Assembly (NCBI GenBank): GCA_021371995.1
Contig: JAJFVA010000020.1
Coordinates: forward strand, 85,701-149,700
DNA length: 64,000 nt
Direction: 5' to 3'
Source: Methanoregulaceae archaeon
Lineage (GTDB): Archaea > Halobacteriota > Methanomicrobia > Methanomicrobiales > Methanospirillaceae
Below are positions 18,419-26,762 of this stretch, in pieces. Under the pieces are notes generated by a model. It ran no database searches, was not told where the DNA came from, and was given only the letters and a program-made list of their open reading frames with translations. The translations under genes and the position numbers were made by a program. Each line of letters begins with the position of its first letter. Position 1 is the stretch's first letter.

Positions 18419-19105
18419 ATGTGCGGGAGATTCACCATCACCGTTACTATCGGACTCCCGGAACGCTTCGGTGTGGCGCACTGCAAAGTTCCCCTTTTAC
18501 CGCGTTATAATATCGCTCCATCGCAACCCGTTCCGGTAATCACGCATCCTTTCGGATCCATACGGGAATGCCAGGAAATGACCTGGGGCCTTATCCCATC
18601 CACTTCAAAGGACCCGACACATAGCCCCCGGCCCATCAATGCACGAGCTGAGACCCTGCATGAACGATCCACCTTCCGGCCATTGCTCAGTTCCCGCCGG
18701 TGCCTCATCCCTGCAACCGGATTTTACGAATGGGTGAGATCCGGAAAGTCATCCATCCCTTACTATATTCACTGTAAGAACGGTGACTTCTTTGCCTTAG
18801 CAGGCCTCTGGGATGCATGGAAAGCCCCTGACGGACTATTCCGAAAGACGTTTACGATCATCACAACCCGGCCAAACCCACTGGTCGCCAGGTATCATGA
18901 CCGGATGCCTGCGATACTCCTGCCAGAGAACGAAGCCCGCTGGCTCGATTTCATGACACCGTCCAACAAAGAACTAAAGGAGTTGCTCTCACCGTATCCT
19001 GAAGAATATCTCACCGCACATCGGGTATCACTGGCGGTCAACGACCCTATGCATGAAGATGCCTCACTCATTAAAAGAGATGAGGGAGGTGTACTGCCGG
19101 TCTGA
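18419..19105 (+). CDS. SRAP (YedK/HMCES) abasic-site protein
   Basis: The 228-residue SOS-response-associated peptidase-fold protein begins MCGRFT; after Met removal Cys2 becomes N-terminal and forms a thiazolidine crosslink with abasic sites in single-stranded DNA in characterised family members. INARAET supplies the conserved Asn, GFYEW the Glu, and YHDRMPAILL the His of the active site. A TTTAAA box at 18390-18395 sits about 26 bases before the ATG at 18419, so the mRNA may be nearly leaderless. Together with the photolyase and mismatch genes it adds to the repair content of this part of the window. Confidence 0.92.
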   Translation: MCGRFTITVTIGLPERFGVAHCKVPLLPRYNIAPSQPVPVITHPFGSIRECQEMTWGLIPSTSKDPTHSPRPINARAETLHERSTFRPLLSSRRCLIPATGFYEWVRSGKSSIPYYIHCKNGDFFALAGLWDAWKAPDGLFRKTFTIITTRPNPLVARYHDRMPAILLPENEARWLDFMTPSNKELKELLSPYPEEYLTAHRVSLAVNDPMHEDASLIKRDEGGVLPV

Positions 19106-19111
19106 TACTCC

Positions 19112-19594
19112 TTACCCCTTGAGCTCGCGCAGTTTATTCCTGACTTCTTCAACGTGATTATGCACGTTTACTTTCCGCCATACTGCAGCAATGGTGCCCT
19201 TGGGATCGATAAGGAATGTGCTTCGCTCAATGTTCAGGAATCCCTTGAGCAACACTCGGTCTTTCCAGACATTGTAGGCAATAAGGACACTGTGTTCCTC
19301 GTCAGAAAGGAGGCGAAACCGCAGCCCCTGCTTTGTGGTGAATTTCTGGTGGCTGTCCGGTGAATCGGCACTTATCCCAACGATTTCTGCGCCGAGTGCC
19401 GCGAACTCCTCAAGCGCATCAGAGAATCCTTTCGCTTCGATCGTGCACCCGGGAGTGTTATCTTTCGGGTAAAAGTAGAGCACGAGCCATTTTCCTGCAT
19501 AATCCTTCAAACAGTATTCTTCTCCTTCTGCATCGGGCAGGCAGAACGAGGGTGCAGGCCTTCCTGTCATTTGATCACTGGTAAAATCCGGCAT
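19112..19594 (-). CDS. bcp: Peroxiredoxin (Bcp/PrxQ family)
   Basis: The 160-residue thiol peroxidase has FYPKDNTPGCTIEAKGF, with peroxidatic Cys50. Many PrxQ proteins have a resolving Cys five residues later; here that position is Lys, so it should act by a 1-Cys mechanism or with a distant resolving thiol. GISADSPDSHQKF and RSTFLIDPKG complete the family pattern. It reduces hydrogen peroxide and organic hydroperoxides with an external thiol. It is convergent with the SRAP gene, six bases apart. Confidence 0.9.
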   Translation of the reverse strand: MPDFTSDQMTGRPAPSFCLPDAEGEEYCLKDYAGKWLVLYFYPKDNTPGCTIEAKGFSDALEEFAALGAEIVGISADSPDSHQKFTTKQGLRFRLLSDEEHSVLIAYNVWKDRVLLKGFLNIERSTFLIDPKGTIAAVWRKVNVHNHVEEVRNKLRELKG

Positions 19595-19835
19595 GTCATA
19601 GACCCCTGAACCAGATAGGTCAGGAATGGTTAAAAATAACGCGGGGCAGGCGCCGGTCGTGCCGGGAACTAGGAGTACTCCCCGGCCGGATGGATTTGAG
19701 GGCGTGCCTGTATAATTAAGTAAGAGATAAAGGGCTGACCGGGATTCCGTCTAATTATCAAAAACCTGCTGCAAACTGAAAAAGTATGACGTGCAGAACA
19801 AGAGATCCGTGAGATCCCGGCCTCTTCTCGGATTT

Positions 19836-20156
19836 TTAACGGTTGAGCGATGCGCCCCAGATCGTATGCTCATAGCGCTGGGCCATCTCTGACCCGCGGA
19901 GACAGAACTTCTGGTATTTCAGGCCTGCCTCTTTCCCAATCGGGCACTGGGGGCAGGCGCATCCCTTGTCCTCGCTGATACACATGAAGCTCTTACCAAG
20001 CACGCAGAAGAGTTTCTCTCCGGCTTTCGATGCACAGGTGTTGTAAGTCGGGCAGGCCGGGCAGGGACATTTCGATTTGAGATCGGCAACGGTATCTGCC
20101 TGTTCTTTCGGAGTCTTTTTACGGATACCATCCATTGTCTGTTCAAACTTGTCCAT
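19836..20156 (-). CDS. Cysteine-rich DUF2769 protein
   Basis: The 106-residue protein has ten cysteines in a two-part pattern: CPCPACPTYNTCA near residue 30, LFC and MC in the middle, GCACPQCP near residue 70 and a final FC. This matches the methanogen family DUF2769, likely binding zinc or iron-sulfur clusters; the function is unknown. There is no signal peptide. A TATA-like block lies upstream at 20187-20201, and GGTGGAG precedes the ATG. Confidence 0.8.
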   Translation of the reverse strand: MDKFEQTMDGIRKKTPKEQADTVADLKSKCPCPACPTYNTCASKAGEKLFCVLGKSFMCISEDKGCACPQCPIGKEAGLKYQKFCLRGSEMAQRYEHTIWGASLNR

Positions 20157-20186
20157 TGCTCCACCACAAGTGAAAGAGTAAAAGTG

Positions 20187-20201
20187 TATTTATATATTTT
20201 A
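20187..20201 (-). promoter_or_regulatory. TATA-like promoter element of the DUF2769 gene
   Basis: An AT-only block TATTTATATATTTTA lies about 35 bases upstream of the ATG at 20156. The predicted transcript would begin near 20168, leaving room for the GGTGGAG ribosome site. Confidence 0.55.
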
Positions 20202-20251
20202 CGCAGAATACGAATTCGCCAATGGGTTTAGTAGAGAACGAAAAGGGGTAT

Positions 20252-20854
20252 TTATTTTCCCTTCCTGAAAAACCCAAACGGGTCGCGGTGATTGAAGATG
20301 AGCACAGACCTCTTCTTTTCGGGGAATACTCCCTCTGCCACCGATTTGATCTCCTCGACCGAGTAAAAAGCCCCTGGCAGGTACCGCTGTATCCCTCCGA
20401 TGACCTCATCAAGATCCTGCCGCTTGATTACCGAGAGGATGATCTTCACTTTTCCTTTTGACCCTTCCCCGTCAGCGATGGTGACCCCGAAACTGCGCTC
20501 TCTGAGAAAAGCAACAAGCCCGGTGACATCTTCGTTTGAGATCACCCGGACGACCACGGTCCCGAGAGAGAGTCGCTCTTCGACGGTCATCCCAAGCAGC
20601 GTACCGGCTGCAAATCCCCCGCCATACGCGATATACGAAGCGACATTCGTCACGTTATTCATCACCTGCCCGATGGCAAGCAGCCAGATGATCACCTCGA
20701 AAAAACCGATGACCGGAGCGATATACTTCAGTCCTTTTGCAATGAAAATGACCCTGATCGTTCCAAGGCTGACATCGCAGATACGGCAGAAAAATATCAG
20801 GAGAGGGAGTATCACCCATGCAAAGAAATCGGAAGATGCAACGGGATCAGCCAT
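20252..20854 (-). CDS. UPF0316 membrane protein (DUF2179)
   Basis: The 200-residue protein has three predicted membrane helices in its first 90 residues (WVILPLLIFFCRICDVSLGT, YIAPVIGFFEVIIWLLAIG, ASYIAYGGGFAAGTLLG), followed by a soluble DUF2179-like domain with VVVRVISNEDVTGLVAFL and KIILSVIKRQDLDEVI. The arrangement is that of the UPF0316/YebE-like family of unknown function. It lies 27 bases after gdh on the same strand and may be co-transcribed. The terminal DPFGFFRKGK is basic. Confidence 0.8.
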   Translation of the reverse strand: MADPVASSDFFAWVILPLLIFFCRICDVSLGTIRVIFIAKGLKYIAPVIGFFEVIIWLLAIGQVMNNVTNVASYIAYGGGFAAGTLLGMTVEERLSLGTVVVRVISNEDVTGLVAFLRERSFGVTIADGEGSKGKVKIILSVIKRQDLDEVIGGIQRYLPGAFYSVEEIKSVAEGVFPEKKRSVLIFNHRDPFGFFRKGK

Positions 20855-20881
20855 TTATCCTGTCACCTCATTTCCGGGGAT

Positions 20882-22129
20882 TTATACCCACCCCCTGGAT
20901 TTCATCGCTTTTACAACTCTCCCGACGGCAATGGTATACCCGGCCTGACGCATCGGTACGTTATTCTTAAAAGAGAGATCATGAACCGCTTTGTACGCAA
21001 CCACCATCTTTTTTTCGAGCCTCTGGTTTACCTCCTCTGCATCCCAATGGTCGAGATTGAAGTTCTGGACCATCTCGAAATAAGAGACGATCACTCCTCC
21101 GCCGTTACAGAGAATGTCGGGCAGGATAGGCATTCCCCTTGAATGGAGGAGGGCATCCGCATCACTGCTGACAGGACCGTTTGCAAACTCTGCAATAAGC
21201 CTCGCTTTAATACGACTGGCATTATCGAGGGTGATGACGTTCTCAAGCGCAGCCGGGATGAGGATATCCACTTCAAGTTCGAGGAGCTCATCATTGGTGA
21301 TGTTTTCTGCACCAGGAAAGTCCGTAACGCTCCCGGTCTTTTCCTTGTAGGCCAGCAGGGCACGGATATCGAGACCGATCCTAGAATATATCCCGCCGCG
21401 GCTGTCACTAACCGCCACCACAGTACAGGAAAATAGTTCCTGGCCGATGAGTGCGGCATTCGCACCGACATTACCGAATCCCTGGATCGCCACCCGTGCT
21501 CCTTCAAGAAAGATACCGGTGTCCTTTGCAGCTTCCCTGATAATAAACCACCCTCCCCGTGCGGTTGCATCCTCTCTCCCCTCAGACCCTCCGAGACTGA
21601 CAGGTTTTCCGGTTATCACCCCGAACGTTGTCTTCTGGACGATCTTTGAGTACTCATCCATCATCCAGGCCATCATAGAAGCATCGGTGTACACATCCGG
21701 TGCCGGGATGTCACGGTCGGGGCCGATAAAGTGACAGACTGCCTGGATATACGCACGCGCGAGGCGCTCAATCTCCCCCCTTGACATCTTTTTCGGATTG
21801 CAGATTACCCCTCCCTTCGCACCGCCAAGAGGCAGGTTATGGAGGGCGCACTTCCATGTCATGATGGCAGCCAGTCCCCGGATGGTATCAATTGTCTCGT
21901 CCGGGTGGAACCGGATCCCCCCCTTTGTCGGTCCAAGAGCATCGTTATACTGGACCCGGAACCCTGCAAAAGCCCGGATGGAGCCGTCATCCATCCGTAC
22001 CGGGATCGAGACATGAAGCTCACGCATGGGCATCTTCATGATCGCTTCAAGATTGGGGGTTACCTGGAGGTCTGCAGAGCAGCTGCAAAGGTGCTTCTTG
22101 ACATCCTCAAAGAGATTCTGTTCACTCAT
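20882..22129 (-). CDS. gdhA: Glutamate dehydrogenase
   Basis: The 415-residue hexameric-type Glu/Leu/Phe/Val dehydrogenase catalyses 2-oxoglutarate + NH3 to glutamate. GPTKGGIRFHP and LPLGGAKGGV (catalytic Lys) sit in the N-terminal half, DIPAPDVYTD follows, and GFGNVGANAALIG is the dinucleotide-binding loop. The C-terminus with NGGGVIVSYFE is intact. It lies 54 bases downstream of the 2-oxoacid oxidoreductase genes on the same strand, which suggests substrate supply by KorAB. Cofactor preference cannot be safely read from the sequence. Confidence 0.93.
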   Translation of the reverse strand: MSEQNLFEDVKKHLCSCSADLQVTPNLEAIMKMPMRELHVSIPVRMDDGSIRAFAGFRVQYNDALGPTKGGIRFHPDETIDTIRGLAAIMTWKCALHNLPLGGAKGGVICNPKKMSRGEIERLARAYIQAVCHFIGPDRDIPAPDVYTDASMMAWMMDEYSKIVQKTTFGVITGKPVSLGGSEGREDATARGGWFIIREAAKDTGIFLEGARVAIQGFGNVGANAALIGQELFSCTVVAVSDSRGGIYSRIGLDIRALLAYKEKTGSVTDFPGAENITNDELLELEVDILIPAALENVITLDNASRIKARLIAEFANGPVSSDADALLHSRGMPILPDILCNGGGVIVSYFEMVQNFNLDHWDAEEVNQRLEKKMVVAYKAVHDLSFKNNVPMRQAGYTIAVGRVVKAMKSRGWV

Positions 22130-22183
22130 CTTCCCTTTTTCTCCATTCCTGTTGTCAGACCGGATAATTCGTTGTTCGTTTCT

Positions 22184-23035
22184 TCAGCGTTTCCTCTCAA
22201 GAAAAGCCCGTATCTGTTCTTCCCGCCCACCCGGGGATGGCTGATGCCTTCTGAACCGCTCCTCAAAACAGGTCTTCTCTTGCTTGTAGAATACCCCGAA
22301 TGCAATGGGGGAATTGCGGTTATAATCCCATTCTTCCACCTTCCGGCATGCAGCCTGGAAATCGGCTGTGTCGTGCCCTGACAATTCGTATCCCTGCCTG
22401 TCATAAAGTTCAGTCATATTGAAGTAGGTTGCACAGATCTGGAGCACGTCAATAAACGAGAATCCCTTGTGACGGAGTGCTTGTCCGATTATCCCTGCAA
22501 GGTGTGGCATTTTCCGCGAGGTGCTCCGGGCGACGAAGCCTGCCCCGCTCGCGAGCATGAGACTGAGAGGATTGAACGGTTCCTCAGGTGTTCCTTCCGG
22601 TGTCGATTTCCCCCTGAATCCAAGCGGGGATGTAGGAGTATACTGGCCGGTGGTGAGGCCATAGACCCGGTTGTTGTGGATGATAACCGTGATATCGGTG
22701 TTTCGTTTCGCGGCAAAGATGAGATGGTCAAGCCCCTCGGCATACGCGTCACCATCACCCGCACAGCAGATGACGGTCAGGTCAGGATTTGCGAGTTTGA
22801 TCCCTGTTGCGACCGGGATGGTCCGGCCGTGAATCGAGTAGAAGCTGTTGATATCAAGGTAATCACCCATCTTTGCATGGCACCCTATCCCGGTTACAAG
22901 CACAATGTTTTCCAGCGGAATGCCATCTGTAACAAGGCCCTGGATTGCATTTCTCAGTGCGAACTGGATAGTGAAGTTCCCGCAGCCCGGGCACCATGTA
23001 TTCTGTGCACCGGTGATAAGGTTCTGTGAGGGCAT
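22184..23035 (-). CDS. korB: 2-oxoacid:ferredoxin oxidoreductase, beta subunit (probably 2-oxoglutarate)
   Basis: The 283-residue beta subunit binds thiamine pyrophosphate and a [4Fe-4S] cluster. WCPGCGN near residue 14 and GIGCHAK near residue 50 supply cluster and TPP contacts; GDGDAYAEG followed by IHNNRVYGLTTGQ is the TPP-Mg motif. The start overlaps the alpha-subunit stop by one base. The two-subunit form and the neighbouring glutamate dehydrogenase favour 2-oxoglutarate as substrate, made reductively from succinyl-CoA in the incomplete TCA path. Pyruvate or a branched 2-oxoacid cannot be excluded by sequence alone. Confidence 0.88.
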   Translation of the reverse strand: MPSQNLITGAQNTWCPGCGNFTIQFALRNAIQGLVTDGIPLENIVLVTGIGCHAKMGDYLDINSFYSIHGRTIPVATGIKLANPDLTVICCAGDGDAYAEGLDHLIFAAKRNTDITVIIHNNRVYGLTTGQYTPTSPLGFRGKSTPEGTPEEPFNPLSLMLASGAGFVARSTSRKMPHLAGIIGQALRHKGFSFIDVLQICATYFNMTELYDRQGYELSGHDTADFQAACRKVEEWDYNRNSPIAFGVFYKQEKTCFEERFRRHQPSPGGREEQIRAFLERKR

Positions 23036-24693
23036 CAGATCGCCTCCTTCAAACGTGCTTCCAGTTCTTCAACGGAAAAAGGACGCCCGTCCAACTTTGC
23101 TATATGGTGATTTACGGCAATTCCATGCTGGCTGCATAGGGTGCGAAGTTGTCCGTCTGCGTTCTCTTCAACCGAAATCAGGTCCATTATGCCTGAAAGC
23201 GCTACCTTAAGAGACGCTTCGGGAAAGGGTGAGAGCACAACCGGCTGGATGACGCGGATCCCCCTGCTCTCTGCCACTTCGCGGCAGACCAGAAGCGTTG
23301 AGCCCCAGCAGAGGATCGCAGTTGAAGCGTCTTTGTTTCCGTATGTTTTCACGCATTCAAGCAAGTCAGTTTCACCCTTGAGAGCCCGGGCTTTGTTCTG
23401 CCTCTTTTCAGTCATAATCACCACCATATCGGCGCGTTCTGTGGTAATCCCGGCCTCATCATGGGCATAGCTGTTCACTTTGATCACGGCATCCCGGGAA
23501 GGCGGATGTCGATTTGGAGAGATGCCGTTTCCGGTTATCTCGTATCGCCTGTATGGTCCGGAATCGACAGCTGGTTCAGGTTCACCTGTATCAGGGACTA
23601 CAATGGCCTTTTCATCAAGGCTGTATGTGCCTTCACAGAGTGTCTTGTCTACAAGGATGACTGCCGGGACCTGACACTTCCATGCAAGGGAGAGGGCAAT
23701 CGATGACCAGACATAGGCCTGCTCGGGATCCCCGGGGGCCACTACCAGCCGCGGGAATTCCCCCTGCCCTGCATGGAGGATGAACTGGAGGTCCGCCTGC
23801 CCTGTATAGGTGGGCAGGCCGGTCGAGGGTCCGGTTCTCTGTCCCATCACAACAACAACCGGAACCTCTGATGCCCCGGAGAAGGAGAACCCTTCGGTCA
23901 TCAGACAGAAACCACCCCCTGATGTGCCGACCGCTGTCTTCTTTCCGGCATAGGAGAAACCGAGTGCCATCAGCATTACGGCAATCTCGTTTTCAGGATG
24001 GACCACGGTAATGGGGAAGTCCCGGGCAGTCCCGGCCAGGAAATGGAGGAGGTTTGAGGTGGGGGTCATTGGGTAGGCCACATAGGCATCAAGACCGCCA
24101 TGCAGGAGCCCCAGGCCAATCACCTCGTTCCCGGTAAGGAGCGGGCAGCAGGTATCACCAGCTCGGGGGATGACCCTCTTCTCGCCGACTGCATCATACC
24201 CCCTTCTTGCAATAATCAGGTTTTTTTCAGGATCTTTTGGAATCTGCCTCCAGATGACGGTCTCAACAACTTTGAATGGAATTCCTGCAGCCTTTGCAAA
24301 GGCCCCGATAATACACGAGTTCCCCATCACGGAAGGGGCTTTCTCTGCATTCAGTATCTCTTCCACCGGAATTCCCTGTCCGTCACCCTGGACCCGGCCA
24401 CTGTCAAAAAGCACGACCGTAGAGTCGTGGATGAGTTCCCGGTGCAGATCGATTGAGTCCTGGGAGAGAGCAAGCAGGTAATCACACCGATCCCTGTGAG
24501 CCCCGATCTTCTGGTCCGCAGCACGGGTGATGGTGAAGTTATGCCCCCCCTTGATGAGCGATGGATAATCAAAGTACATATACGTCTGGTAACCCATATG
24601 GTTGAAGAGGTGGGCGACCAGCAGCCCGGCACTATTGATGCCGTCGCCAGCCCTGCCCCCGGTAAGGACCGAAATATCATTCATCTGCTCCAC
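23035..24693 (-). CDS. korA: 2-oxoacid:ferredoxin oxidoreductase, fused gamma-alpha subunit
   Basis: The 552-residue protein joins the gamma domain (residues 1-185, starting SVLTGGRAGDGINSAG) to the alpha pyrimidine-binding domain (from about residue 190, GLLHGGLDAYVAYPMTPTS, with GTSGGGFCLMTEGFSFSG). This fusion is usual for the KorA type. No delta ferredoxin subunit is encoded next to it, so an external ferredoxin should be the electron partner. GGTGGAG precedes the ATG at 24693, and a TATA box (24719-24728) marks it as the first gene of the korA-korB-gdh unit. Confidence 0.88.
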   Translation of the reverse strand: MEQMNDISVLTGGRAGDGINSAGLLVAHLFNHMGYQTYMYFDYPSLIKGGHNFTITRAADQKIGAHRDRCDYLLALSQDSIDLHRELIHDSTVVLFDSGRVQGDGQGIPVEEILNAEKAPSVMGNSCIIGAFAKAAGIPFKVVETVIWRQIPKDPEKNLIIARRGYDAVGEKRVIPRAGDTCCPLLTGNEVIGLGLLHGGLDAYVAYPMTPTSNLLHFLAGTARDFPITVVHPENEIAVMLMALGFSYAGKKTAVGTSGGGFCLMTEGFSFSGASEVPVVVVMGQRTGPSTGLPTYTGQADLQFILHAGQGEFPRLVVAPGDPEQAYVWSSIALSLAWKCQVPAVILVDKTLCEGTYSLDEKAIVVPDTGEPEPAVDSGPYRRYEITGNGISPNRHPPSRDAVIKVNSYAHDEAGITTERADMVVIMTEKRQNKARALKGETDLLECVKTYGNKDASTAILCWGSTLLVCREVAESRGIRVIQPVVLSPFPEASLKVALSGIMDLISVEENADGQLRTLCSQHGIAVNHHIAKLDGRPFSVEELEARLKEAI

Positions 24694-24718
24694 CTACCAG
24701 TCTGGTTCACATAAAAGA

Positions 24719-24728
24719 TGATATATAT
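24719..24728 (-). promoter_or_regulatory. TATA-like promoter element of korA-korB-gdh
   Basis: The sequence ATATATAT lies about 30 bases before ATG 24693, inside an AT-rich gap. It is placed correctly for transcription of the minus-strand oxidoreductase unit. Confidence 0.55.
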
Positions 24729-24774
24729 TCCGGAGAGCAATCGATTTTTTTCAAAAAATAATTAATATTTAAAG

Positions 24775-25044
24775 TTATTTTGTATTTTTAACGGCAAAAC
24801 GCCTGATCCGTTCAGCTTCATCACGGTCTTCGATCTTCATCAGGAATGTACCGTAACAGGGTTTTGTAAAGGGGAAGATAATCACGTCGCCCTCAAAACC
24901 TATGGATATGGGGGGAACCCCGATGATGTGCTTCTCAAATATCTTGAATCCGGGATCGACATCGATATATTCCCTGCAGTTGGTCCGGATGTATTCCCTG
25001 CATTCCCTGAAACTGGCATCACGGAGGATGATCTCGTATTTCAT
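24775..25044 (-). CDS. Methanogen protein of the DUF1894 family
   Basis: The 89-residue protein starts at ATG 25044, which overlaps the stop of the upstream DUF1890 gene (ATGA); the longer frame from 25062 would begin inside that gene. MKYEIILRDASFRECREYI and the later PPISIGFEGDVIIFPFTKPC fit DUF1894, known only from methanogens. The family's role is unknown. A conserved Cys pair (FRECREYIRTNC) is present. Co-transcription with DUF1890 suggests a shared function. Confidence 0.75.
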   Translation of the reverse strand: MKYEIILRDASFRECREYIRTNCREYIDVDPGFKIFEKHIIGVPPISIGFEGDVIIFPFTKPCYGTFLMKIEDRDEAERIRRFAVKNTK

Positions 25045-25532
25045 AGATTCGATACAACCCATGGGAGCACCTCGTCAAGCTTGTTCTTGAGCGGCATCGG
25101 GTTGTGGACCGCCTTTGCCGCGATCTTTTCGCAGGGAAACTCGATCATATCTGCCATCTCCTGGAAATGTTCACCGTAGATGATGGCGATGACCGTTGTG
25201 CCGGTGAGCGCCTGGACGGTGGCTGCATAGCTGACCCCGGCATCGTTGTGGATAAAAACAAAATGATAATCGAAATGCCGGTTTTTCTCAGCAATATCAC
25301 CGATGTACCTGTCGATATCCATTACCTCGCCGACATAATGCCGCTCCGGATCGGAGACCTCGACAAGGAGACGGGCTGCCCTGTTCCCTGCCACGACCGC
25401 CTTCACTCCTTTTTTTTTGAGAAGGCTGATCAGATAAAGCGCTATACCGGTCTGCACCGGAACCTGTGGGCAGCCAAGCACCAGAACAGCACTTTTCCCT
25501 TCATTTCTGTTTTCACTGGTCATCTTCTGCAC
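25041..25532 (-). CDS. Methanogen protein of the DUF1890 family
   Basis: The 163-residue protein begins at GTG 25532 (GGGAG ten bases upstream); ATG 25523 is an alternative start. AVLVLGCPQVPVQTGIALYL is the conserved N-terminal strand-loop with a Cys, and NRHFDYHFVFIHNDAGVSYAATV lies in the middle. The fold looks Rossmann-like, with alternating strands and helices. Members are restricted to methanogens and usually precede DUF1894, as here. No catalytic role is known. Confidence 0.75.
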   Translation of the reverse strand: MQKMTSENRNEGKSAVLVLGCPQVPVQTGIALYLISLLKKKGVKAVVAGNRAARLLVEVSDPERHYVGEVMDIDRYIGDIAEKNRHFDYHFVFIHNDAGVSYAATVQALTGTTVIAIIYGEHFQEMADMIEFPCEKIAAKAVHNPMPLKNKLDEVLPWVVSNL

Positions 25533-25598
25533 ACATCCTTTTCTCCCTGTTCCTCATAGGGTTTTCCTGACACTCACCTGTTGGAATTGATGAACTCG

Positions 25599-26330
25599 TT
25601 ATCCGAATAGATCCCGGATACGGTCCTGATGGGTGTAAACCGTGAACCGATCCTGCCGGGAGAAACAGATGAGGGTGATGCCGAATTCATCAGCGGCAGC
25701 AATTCCCCGGTCAGTCGTTGCAGCACGGGAGATGATCACTGGTATCCCGGCATGGGCATACTTTATCACCATGTCTCTTGGCTGCCTGCCGGTACACCCT
25801 ATGACGCATTCTCCGAGGGGTATCCGGTTCAGGACGGCGTACCCGATCACCTTGTCGACCGTGTTATGCCTCCCTACATCGGAACTTCTCATAACAATCC
25901 TCCCGTTATGGTAGAGGACAGAGCAGTGGACACCACCAGTCTGACGCCAGAGGTCGGTTACAATCTCGTCAGTGATAGCATATACTTCGGCAATAGTAAT
26001 GGAGTGGTCCGAGTTCACCCGCCCGGGGAGATGCCGGATAACCCCGACAGATCCCGTGGTCACGATCTCTTTTTTGATACTCCCGGCTATCGGGGCAGTG
26101 ACCATGATCTCATGGCCTGAAACAGTCACCCTTTCCACGCTTTTCGAGAGCCCCTGGCAGACGATAAAGCCGGCACCAAGCTCCATGGTCTGGTTTGCAC
26201 TGGCCACAATATCGGTAAAATGGCTGCCGTTCAGGTATAGCGAAAATCGTTCCTCTTTTATTATGGTATCCTCGATCGAAACGGCTTTCCCCCCTCTTAC
26301 CTGTATCCCGGTGAAGCGGATGGTACTCAT
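25599..26330 (-). CDS. fdhD: FdhD-family sulfurtransferase lacking the CxxC motif
   Basis: The 243-residue protein starts at ATG 26330, in a four-base overlap with the CutA stop. It matches FdhD, which in E. coli passes sulfur from IscS to the molybdenum cofactor of formate dehydrogenase. RQTGGVHCSVL, SSDVGRHNTVDKVIG, CTGRQPRDMV and SRAATTDRGIAAADE are family motifs. Where typical members have T-G-C-G-V-C-G, this one reads TTGSVGVIRH, with Val95 and Ile98 in the place of the two sulfur-carrying cysteines. It may therefore only bind cofactor, or work differently. Confidence 0.85.
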   Translation of the reverse strand: MSTIRFTGIQVRGGKAVSIEDTIIKEERFSLYLNGSHFTDIVASANQTMELGAGFIVCQGLSKSVERVTVSGHEIMVTAPIAGSIKKEIVTTGSVGVIRHLPGRVNSDHSITIAEVYAITDEIVTDLWRQTGGVHCSVLYHNGRIVMRSSDVGRHNTVDKVIGYAVLNRIPLGECVIGCTGRQPRDMVIKYAHAGIPVIISRAATTDRGIAAADEFGITLICFSRQDRFTVYTHQDRIRDLFG

Positions 26331-26644
26331 GATTTTGTCTCTTCTGCCAGCCATTGCAGGTATGGGGGATATCCGCCGGCCAGGGGCAGCACGATCATCT
26401 CCGGCAGTTCGTAGGAGTGAAGTTTCCTGATCTCCCTCATCACCGCATCCACCTGTCTTTTTACCGTCTTGATGATCAGAAGCTGCTCCCGGTCCTCGCA
26501 CAGGTCTCCCTTCCACCGGTATATGGAAGCGACCCCGTTGATATTCACACAGGCTGCAAGGTGCTGCATCACGAGCGCCTGTGCAATCCCTTTTGCCTCG
26601 CCTTCTCCTGCAGTTGAGAGGATAATCACTGGTTCATCGTCCAT
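26327..26644 (-). CDS. cutA: CutA1 divalent-cation tolerance protein
   Basis: The 105-residue CutA1 is a small trimeric ferredoxin-like protein. VIILSTAGEGEAKGIAQALV, LAACVNINGVASIYRWKGD and the terminal YPPYLQWLAEET are characteristic. I chose ATG 26644, preceded by AGGTGATCC at normal spacing; an in-frame ATG at 26662 is possible. It was linked to copper tolerance in E. coli, but its biochemical function is not established. It is translationally coupled to fdhD. Confidence 0.88.
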   Translation of the reverse strand: MDDEPVIILSTAGEGEAKGIAQALVMQHLAACVNINGVASIYRWKGDLCEDREQLLIIKTVKRQVDAVMREIRKLHSYELPEMIVLPLAGGYPPYLQWLAEETKS

Positions 26645-26762
26645 TTGGATCACCTGCCACATCCCACCTTTTGCACATCGGGATAAGAGATCTTCGGTCT
26701 GTGCTTCAGGCAGTTCCCGGTGAGGTCACCTTAATGAGCCTACTGAGAGAATATATCCCAGC

